From: Euglena gracilis | Lineage: Eukaryota > Euglenida > Euglenophyceae > Euglenales | DNA length: 64,000 nt | Assembly (NCBI GenBank): GCA_039621445.1 | Contig: CP154954.1 | Location: 19,702,642 to 19,766,641, forward strand | Direction of reading: 5' to 3' | Part shown: piece after piece, positions 1-8,100 of the stretch | Numbering within the stretch: position 1 is the stretch's first letter | How the letters are laid out: each line of letters opens with the position of its first letter | Translations under genes and position numbers: made by a program | Notes under the pieces: generated by a model | Seen by the model: only the letters and a program-made list of their open reading frames with translations | Told to the model about the DNA's origin: nothing | Database searches by the model: none

Positions 1-489
1 TTTCGGAGGAAAATGCCCAATTTGAGGTGCAAACTCCAAAATTTGGAAGCAAATGCCTAATTTTGGGTGTAAAATCCCAATTTTGGGTCATCAACACTAA
101 CTATTCAATGAGCATGGTCGCACTTTCCGTTGGCGGCTTCCATTATGTTGCGCATGTTTGTCATCCAACTTGCCATGGGTCGGTTTATTTATTTTTTTGG
201 TTGAAATTCTGCAATGGGTCGGTTTGGAAGGGTAGGTCGGTTTAGAAGGGGAGTCGGTTTAAATGGGGGGGGGGGTTACCCCCCCGGGGGAGGGGGTCCA
301 AAACTAAAAAAAACCCTGGTGTGGACACAAACACTCCGGTAATGGGGTTGATTCCACACATGTGACCCCGCACAAACAAATGGATATTCAAAAGAAATGG
401 AATGGTTGGAGTGTCGCAACACAGACACTTCCGGTTTGCCGGACAGGTAGAAGCGCCGCAACGAAGCCAGCCAGGGCCTCGGGCGTGGA

Positions 490-630
490 GGGTCGTCATG
501 TGGACGAGGAAGAGGTGGTCGATGCCCAGCATCAGGTTGTACAGCACCCATTCCTGGAGGTAGGGGTCCTCCAGGTACAGCGCGGTGCAGACCGTCACCT
601 TGCAGCGGGCGGCCCGGGTACAGTTTGAGT
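490..630 (-). CDS. Exon of a GT92 (DUF23) family glycosyltransferase, start of catalytic domain
   Basis: The minus-strand translation reads KVTVCTALYLEDPYLQEW, followed by VLYNLMLGIDHLFLV. This matches the opening of the GT92 (formerly DUF23) domain, where a strand of the form V-x-V-C-x-x-x-x-x-E is followed by Y-L-x-E-W-x-x-x-x-x-x-L-G-(V/I)-x-H-x-x-(L/V). Family members transfer galactose or similar sugars to N-glycan cores in the Golgi lumen. The K codon lies at 599-601. The probable acceptor is the AG of GCTGCAAG or slightly upstream, and the donor is not certain. The DxD metal site expected later in the domain would lie beyond the left edge. Upstream on the same strand are a membrane-anchor exon (2760-2950) and a candidate exon (1283-1394), which fits a type II Golgi enzyme. 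Splice bounds are approximate. The domain match is seen; the gene linkage is inferred. Confidence 0.6.
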
Positions 631-760
631 GGAGGCGGGGCAGGACGAGGGGGGGTGGGTTCCATCGACACACCTCTTGTCTGGAATGCCGTCCCGTGCT
701 GCGCGTGGATGTTTGATACCACGTTCTGTGGGTGTTGCTATGACACACACACACACACAC

Positions 761-927
761 CAGGCTTTTGCTTAAGGACCCCGGGGGGGGGGGGTACTGG
801 CTAGCCAATCGGCTAGACACTGGAAAAAGTGGACTAGCTAGACCCCCCCCCCGGGGGGGTCCGGGGGTCCCCCGGACTGGAAAAAAAATTTTCCTCCGGC
901 GCGCAGCTTTCCCTTAAGCAAAAGCCT

Positions 928-928
<1 letters not shown>
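761..928. mobile_element. Small hAT-like inverted-repeat element inserted in a CA repeat
   Basis: The left end CAGGCTTTTGCTTAAGG is matched perfectly in inverse at the right end (CCTTAAGCAAAAGCCTG), giving 17-bp terminal inverted repeats with CA...TG ends. Both flanks are ACACACAC. This fits an 8-bp target duplication but proves little, because the target is a CA microsatellite. The interior carries the G and C tracts typical of the window's other small elements and has no coding capacity. The ends closely resemble those of the element at 60,174-60,424. Confidence 0.75.
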
Positions 929-1019
<91 letters not shown>

Positions 1020-1044
1020 CACACATACACACATACACACACAC
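929..1044. repeat. (CA)n microsatellite
   Basis: About 85 bases of near-perfect CA dinucleotides are followed by interrupted CA/CATA repeats. A shorter CA run lies at 743-760, on the other side of the 761-928 insertion. The array was therefore probably one tract split by that element. Confidence 0.95.
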
Positions 1045-1282
1045 TGATGTGGTTATTGTTATGCCATTGTGTACCCACGTTGCTTGTGCATGAAAGCCCC
1101 GAAGAAAGGCAGGCACATAAGCAAGGCAAAGAATAGGCATGGTTTCAGCTGGTGATTTAGGCACTTGCGCTGCGGACGCTGTGGTTGTAACATGTGAGTG
1201 GCGGCTTCAGCAAGAAGTGACGTCTAACAGTCCACCTGCAGCAATGTGGTCGAGGGAAACTCCCTCTGCCTGTGCTGTGCAC

Positions 1283-1394
1283 CGTGTTGGGGTCCACAGA
1301 GCCAAGGTGCCGCCGAAACTCCTCCACCGTGGTGAACCGGGTGGAGCGGACGGAAGCCGCGGCCAAGCGCCCACAAACCACCCCGACATGCCCG
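1283..1394 (-). CDS. Candidate exon, possibly of the GT92-like gene
   Basis: The minus strand shows CCTCCACAG as acceptor, then 112 bases open in one frame, then ACG|GTGCAC as donor. The product includes SVRSTRFTTVEEFRRHLGSV, which has the composition of a real protein and not of a repeat translation. I do not recognise the family. It lies between the membrane-anchor exon at 2760-2950 and the glycosyltransferase exon at 490-630 and could be part of the stem or early domain of the same gene. Its phase does not join directly to the 2760-2950 exon, so a further exon would be needed or one of the two calls is wrong. Confidence 0.35.
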
Positions 1395-2589
1395 CTGTGG
1401 AGGCTTGCCAGGGACAGCGATGGCCGCGGCCTCGCAGGGCTCTCGGCGGCCACTGAGTTTGTGCAGCCGTAACCCCCCCCCCCCCCGGGGCCGGCCACCA
1501 AAGAGGGTCCTATAGTCCCTCGGGGTCATAAGTTGGGGTTAGAGCAGTGTCTTGCCAAGTGGAGGGAAAGGAGAAGAGAGGAGGGAAAGCACGGGCAAAA
1601 TGGAACCACAATCTGCCACCAAAGAAAGGAGGGAATCCAAAGCTACATATCCCCCGGCGATTGCTCAGATTTTATGCCCATCATGAGTTACAATATTGTG
1701 TATGTGATGTAATGAATGCTGTATACATTATGGCAGATTGAATGCACAAAATCAGCACCTGCAGTGGACTCATGCTGCATAGCATCTTCAATGTTTGGCG
1801 AAGCGTGGACTTGAGCGGCAGAGGGCTCCAACTCTGGATTGAGGAAACTGAACATGGCGATGGCAGGGATTCCTGGAATAACAGCAAAAGGTCACTTACA
1901 GTAAAAAGGTTGAAAATTTGAAGCACTGCCCTTATAAGTTCCAGGTTGCCCTGAGAATCGCCAACGAGTTCATTTGTGCTGGCGCTCCGCAAAATGCGAA
2001 GGGTGGGAGCAGGACGCACCCACGCTGGCACAAGTGCAAAACCGATACACATAAAAAAAATATCACAAAAGAAAAAGACATGAACCCATTGAATGTGTTA
2101 ACTGCTTCCATGTGGCTCTCCTGTGCATTCTTACTCAACCTGTAATACTGTACTAATAACGCTGACAGAACAAGTCATGATGTTCCCCCCACCAACCCAC
2201 AAATGAACCAGATTCGAAGCAAAACAAACACAGTGCCTGTGATTATTAGCTGCTTAGGGACCTCTTTTTTGCCCCCCAAAGGGTGCTGACCTCCAATCAA
2301 GGGTCCGTAGGGGGGGTGCTTCTGAATCCGGAAGGGTGTTGTTCAAGCAAATACAGCAGGATCCAAACAGTTTGCAACCCTGTCACAAGAAGCCCCGGTC
2401 GTCGGATGTTGCCCCCGCATAATTGCTGAGGAGATTCTTAGGGATGGCAGGTGAAAGGAATCACATGGTGTTTGCTTTTTGCCTCAGAGGTTTGGTGACC
2501 CCCATCAAGCCAGATTTTAGCTTCTGCCTGTTGCCCTCTCAGGGGGCCAGGGGCACCCCACGGCAAGTGAAGTATTTCAGAGATACCCC

Positions 2590-2706
2590 CCCCGGGCAAT
2601 TGTCGCGCGACAAATCGGGCAGCACAGAGGGGGGTGACAATTTGGCCGGCACAGAGGGGGGTGACAATTGCCCGGGGGCGTCAATTGCCCGGGGGGGGGG
2701 GGGTAC
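2590..2706. repeat. G-rich short repeat cluster
   Basis: Two copies of GGCACAGAGGGGGGTGACAATT-like sequence (diverged at a few bases) are followed by CCCGGGGG-type tracts and a long G run. No gene is visible. The cluster resembles the G/C-tract elements at 52.4-52.7 and 55.7-56.1 kb. Confidence 0.5.
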
Positions 2707-2759
2707 CTTTTTCCCTTGTCATTGTGGGCCAGACGGCTTGAGACGTCGGAAATACTCAC

Positions 2760-2950
2760 CTCGTCCGAGAGGACACCAAACCCTGGAGGCGGGGTGGGGG
2801 TGGTCCTGGGCCTCGCGCACCTGGCCGATGGCGAGGAGGAGGGCGCGGAGGACCAGCGCGGCGAAAACGACAGCGAGGGCGGCCAGCAGCCGGCCGCGCG
2901 GAGGCGCCGCCAGGGCGGCGGCACCGCGCGGCGGGGGCCCGGCGGTGGGG
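2760..2950 (-). CDS. Membrane-anchor exon of a probable type II membrane protein
   Basis: The acceptor CCTCCCCAG and the strong donor GAG|GTGAGT bound a 191-base GC-rich exon. One frame encodes an arginine followed by a hydrophobic stretch beginning LLAALAVVFAALVL and ending in ALLLAIG, then a polar segment. The stretch is about 22 residues long, enough for one transmembrane helix. There is no signal peptidase-like site, which fits a signal anchor. The frame choice rests on this helix, because the other two frames are proline/arginine-rich and featureless. The start codon must lie in an upstream exon. With the GT92 exon downstream, this could be the N-terminal anchor of a Golgi glycosyltransferase. 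That link is inference. Confidence 0.4.
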
Positions 2951-3046
2951 CTGGGGAGGGAGGCGCCGCGGCACGGGCGGCGGTGCACATGCCGGGGGTC
3001 GGCACATACCCCCTGTCGGCCGGGTTGCCCCCGAGTTGCCACCGGG

Positions 3047-4814
3047 CAAGTCAGCACACGAGTCAGCACACGAGTCAGCACACGAGTCAGCACACGAGTC
3101 AACACACGAGTCAGCACACGAGTGAACACACGAGTCAGCACACGAGTCAGCACACGAGTCAGCACACGAGTCAACACACGAGTCAGCACACGAGTCAACA
3201 CACGAGTCAACACACGAGTCAGCACACGAGTCAGCACACGAGTCAGCACACGAGTCAGCACACGAGTCAGCATACGAGTCAGCATACGAGTCAGCACACG
3301 AGTCAACACACGAGTCAGCACACGAGTCAGCACACGAGTCAGCATACGAGTCAGCACATGAGTCAGCACACGAGTCAGCACACGAGTCAACACACGAGTC
3401 AACACACGAGTCAACACACGAGTCAACACACGAGTCAGCACACGAGTCAGCACACGAGTCAGCACACGAGTCAGCACTCAAGTCAGCACACGAGTCAGCA
3501 CACGAGTCAGCATACGAGTCAGCACACGAGTCAGCACACGAGTCAGCACACGAGTCAGCACACGAGTCAACACACGAGTCAACACACGAGTGAACATACG
3601 AGTCAGCACACGAGTCAGCACACGAGTCAGCACACGAGTCAGCACACGAGTCAGCACTCAAGTCAGCACACGAGTCAGCACACGAGTCAGCATACAAGTC
3701 AGCACACGAGTCAACACACGAGTCAGCACACAAATCAGCACACGAGTCAGCACACGAGTCAACACACGAGTCAGCATACAAGTCAGCACACGAGTCAGCA
3801 CACGAGTCAGCACACGAGTCAGCATACGAGTCAGCACATGAGTCAACACACGAGTCAGCACACGAGTCAGCACACGAGTCAACACACGAGTCAACACACG
3901 AGTCAGCACACGAGTCAACACACGAGTCAGCACACGAGTCAGCACACGAGTCAGCACACGAGTCAGCACTCAAGTCAGCACACGAGTCAGCACACGAGTC
4001 AGCATACAAGTCAGCACACGAGTCAGCACACGAGTCAGCACACGAGTCAGCACACGAGTCAACACACGAGTCAGCACACGAGTCAGCACACGAGTCAGCA
4101 CACGAGTCAGCACACGAGTCAGCACACGAGTCAGCACACGAGTCAGCACTCAAGTCAACACACGAGTCAACATACGAGTCAGCACACGAGTCAGCACACG
4201 AGTCAGCACACGAGTCAGCACACAAATCAGCACACGAGTCAGCACAAGAGTCAACACACGAGTCAGCATACAAGTCAGCACACGAGTCAGCACACGAGTC
4301 AGCACACAAATCAGCACACGAGTCAGCACACGAGTCAACACACGAGTCAGCATACGAGTCAGCACACGAGTCAGCACACAAGTCAGCACACGAGTCAACA
4401 CACGAGTCAGCACACAAATCAGCACACGAGTCAGCACACGAGTCAACACACGAGTCAGCATACGAGTCAGCACACGAGTCAGCACACGAGTCAGCACACG
4501 AGTCAGCACACGAGTCAGCACACGAGTCAACACACGAGTCAACACACGAGTCAACATACGAGTCAACACACGAGTCAACACACGAGTCAGCACACGAGTC
4601 AACACACGAGTCAGCACACGAGTCAACACACGAGTCAGCACACGAGTCAGCACACGAGTCAGCACACGAGTCAGCACACAAATCAGCACACGAGTCAGCA
4701 CACGAGTCAGCACACGAGTCAGCACACGAGTCAGCACACGAGTCAGCACACAAATCAGCACACGAGTCAGCACACGAGTCAGCACACGAGTCAACGCACG
4801 AGTCAGCACACGCC
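3047..4814. repeat. 12-bp minisatellite, about 147 units
   Basis: The unit is GAGTCAGCACAC, repeated for about 1.77 kb with point variants (CAACAC, CATACG, ACAAATCAG, CACTCAAGT). Because 12 is a multiple of three, all frames stay open and give long artificial proteins of the SQHT or LTRV type. These are not genes. The CACTCAAGT variant recurs at about 3475, 3655, 3967 and 4147, giving spacings of 180, 312 and 180 bases. This indicates a higher-order duplication inside the array. The array lies between the anchor exon at 2.9 kb and the stop of the KEEL gene at 5.1 kb. Confidence 0.97.
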
Positions 4815-5119
4815 TTGGTAACACTTCCCTGGGAGTGAGCCCGGGCAGACTGCACCTCACTACAGCGCAGTCCACCGCTGGGTGGAAGTGGACATTGGCG
4901 GCAGCGTACGGGTCGAGAAGGCAGCAGCGGTCCACAAGATTCCGTGTGTCGTGTTTCGCTGTCACACGTTGTAGGGAAGCGTCGAAGCGGTTGAACGCGT
5001 GAACCAGCCATGCGACTGAAATGGAGCCGGCATGGAAGGTGGACCTGATGTATGAGCGTGGAAGGTGGTGATGGCAATGCCACCACCGGGATGAGGAGGT
5101 TTGCGGGGGGCTGAGGGGA
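4815..5119. other. Unassigned spacer
   Basis: About 300 bases between the minisatellite and the end of the KEEL gene. Moderately GC-rich minus-strand frames exist (for example one containing NLVDRCCLLDPYAAANVHF), but neither splice sites nor homology decide between them. An upstream exon of the anchor/GT92 gene could be here. Confidence 0.3.
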
Positions 5120-5193
5120 TCACAATTCCTCCTTCATCTTCTCAGGGTCCATCTTCCGGAGGTCCTCCGCCGTAAACATCTTGAAGCCCATCC
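5120..5193 (-). CDS. Last exon of the KEEL gene
   Basis: The acceptor TTTCTGTGCAG is followed by 74 bases encoding MGFKMFTAEDLRKM, then DPEKMKEEL and a TGA at 5120-5122. The exon starts with two bases that complete the glycine codon left open by the exon at 6,013-6,109. The C-terminal KEEL is the residue basis for calling the product ER-retained. It is too short for ordinary open-frame calling. Confidence 0.65.
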
Positions 5194-8100
5194 CTGCACA
5201 GAAATTCATCAGGCATCAGGGGGACCTCTGGGCTCAGACAGGCAGTTTTTTTTACGAAACTGTTTTGGAATGAAGATTGCCTGCACACAATAGGCAGGTT
5301 GCGGACCTGTTACGTGTGCTGGACCCAGTGTCCCAGGCCCTACAGCTGTTTCAAAGAGCGGAGTGCAGCCTGGGGATGAGTGTGGGGGTGTGGCTGGAAC
5401 TCCGTAACAGACTGTCGCGGACGTGGGCCAGGCAGATGGTCCATGCCTGGTTGCTGGGGGCGGGGTCACCTTCGCTTAACCCCCCTCCAAAATGAAACAA
5501 CCCCCCAAATTTAAACAAAAACCTTTGGGCAAAACATATACCAAAAATCATCTTCCCTGCAACAGAAATTTTTTTGGGTTTTCAGGGGAACCGAACCCCC
5601 CCTCCCCAGTCTAAAGGGGGATCTGACCTCCCCCCCCCCCGCAAAACCCAAAACTACTGCTCACTTAATATCCTTTGGCCCTTTTGGCCCTAATATCCTT
5701 TGGCCCTAACCCCAGAATTAAGCAACCCCTGAAAAAAATGAAATTCAGGAAAAATAAACAGAAATTTCCAATACAGCCAACTATCAGCAACAAAACCACC
5801 CAAACTCACAATGATTGCTCATTTTTTTGTGTTTTGAAGGCAAGCACCAGCTCCTTCCGTAACTGGAAAATTAGACATTTTTTGTTCATATCCAGTCCAA
5901 CCCAAAAATTTGAGAAACCTCTTAGCAGACAGTTGAAACCCAAATGCAAGCAACAGGCTGCTTATATTTGAAATTAGACTCATTTCGAGGGAGGGAGGGA
6001 AAGGACGCGTACCAGTCTCCCGCTTCATCTTCGCCAGGAGGTCCTGCAGGTCTTTTTCCTTGAGCTTGTCCTTGGGCTTCGCCCCGTCCGCTTTTGCATT
6101 AGCGAACGCCTGTGGGGAGGTGAAGTAGTCAAGTCGGTCACCCTGGAGCCCTCCCCGAGGGGGACAGCAGAGGCACAGTAGGGATAAGGCAGACCTGCAG
6201 AAAACGTCATTTTCAAACAAACCACATAAAGTACTGTCCCCACTGAACTCTCACCCCGACTTTCAACTTTATTGGAGGGTTCACACAAAACAAGCCCATC
6301 TCCATCGTGGTAGGCAGCCTAAAAGCAACCCTCAGATTTGAGGCGTGATGTTCGGATGTGTTGTGGCCTTAGCATTGCACTGTGTTCGAATTGCAGTCCG
6401 ACGTCGCACACCTTGATTGGCAAGTCCTTGGACTCGCGCACCAGGCGAATCAAATCGGGCTTTTCTCCCGAGGCATACTGCTTCTCATCCACCCCTGGAC
6501 AAATGGGTGGAGAAAAATAGATTTGAGGCGTGGTTTGCATTCGAATATGCTGCTGTTTTCCCTCCTTTGGTGTTTGCAAGCCAGAGAGGGAGGGATCATT
6601 CCAACAAGGAGAGGTGCAATGAGAAGGAGTAGAAGCACACATCATAAAATGGCTGCCAAAATGAGATTTGGGTACGAGTATGATAAACCACAAAATTATC
6701 AGCAAACTTTCCACACAAACAGGCTTCTTCTTGAGACCCCCTGGCATGAGGCACAACCAGGAGGGGGTCCAGCCCATACCACACCTTACCGACCCCCAGG
6801 GGAGTGGGCCCACGAAAACCAGTCAGTCACTTTTTCAAAGGCCAATCACCCCCTGCCTACCCCTGGGGGGGGGGGGGGTCGGTCTGGCCAGTCGGCCAAA
6901 AATGGCTGAAAACCAATGGATTTTGATCAAAGCCCCCTAAAAATTATCCGGCTCCTTCAGCGACAGTGGCCACTTTCGGCCATCCTTGGTCGACCCACTG
7001 TGGGGGGGGGGGGGTCCGGAGCCAAAAACCAGTTAGTCACTCCGAAAAAACCAGTCAGCAGTCCCCCTGGTGAGTGGGTAGTGCTGCTTGGGAAGGCCTG
7101 GTGGGTCAACCCCCCAACCACCACAGCACCCGCGCAAAGAAAAATCATTCGGTGCCGGCGGAAAATCCTGACCGAAAAATCGGCACCCCCAGAAATGCAG
7201 GAATGCCTGGTGGGGGGGGGGGGGGCGGACCCCCCCCCAACCAGGACGGGGGTGCGGTCGGACCCCCCCCCCTACCCACCACCCACAGGGTTTTGGGGAT
7301 TCCCACCCAGTTCTGGGGGTGGGGTCGGACACACCTTAAACAGTGGCATGGCCCGACCTTGCCCCCACCCGGGGGGGGGGGGGGGGGCAAGGTTCCATAT
7401 ACGGACAGGTGGGGGACATCCCCCAGGGAAAGCGCCACCTAAACAGTGGCGCTGCCCAGGTGACCAATTTTCGCCTCCCAAAATTTGGCTGAAAATGCAT
7501 TTTGGGGCAAGTTTTTTTGGGGGCAAAACTTTGTCGAAATGCAAAAAAAGCGCCAGAAGGAAAATTTTGACTGGGAGTTTTAACTGGGAGTTTAACTGGG
7601 AGAAGGGAATTTAATTGGGAGGTTCGAATATCCCCACCCACGAGGAAGGCGAGGGGGGGGGGGTCCAGATAACCCACCTATGGTGCAAGAGGAGGGTGGG
7701 GGTGTTCCCTCTGCCTCGTGTGGGTAAATCGCCATCTGTTTTCTGTTTGCAAACGTTTGTTGTGGCATGGCTTCCTCTTTTGCCTCGCTCTTGATATTTA
7801 CTAAAAACAGACCAATTTCTGGTTGATGACCAGGCTGCTTTTCAATTGGCGGACCCCCCCCCAGGTTTGATATAAGAGAAGTAAACCCCCCCCCAAAATA
7901 AGACCCCCCCAAAAATAAGACCCCACCCCAAAAATAAGACCCCCCCTGAGCTGACCGAGCAAAAATTCAAAAATAAGACCCCCCCTGACGGCGCGAAGCG
8001 CCGGAGACGGTGAAAATTTTTCGTGAAAAATTACCAAAAACCCCAAATTCACTCACAAAAATGATGAAATTTCAAAAAAATTCAGATTTTTGAGGTGCAA

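Noticed and set aside
834-1164. Cys/Val-rich frames (VCVCVC)
   Set aside because: Translation of the CA microsatellite.
2668-4821. 717-residue plus-strand frame of SQHT repeats and matching long minus-strand frames
   Set aside because: Pure translation of the 12-bp minisatellite. A unit length divisible by three keeps frames open regardless of selection.
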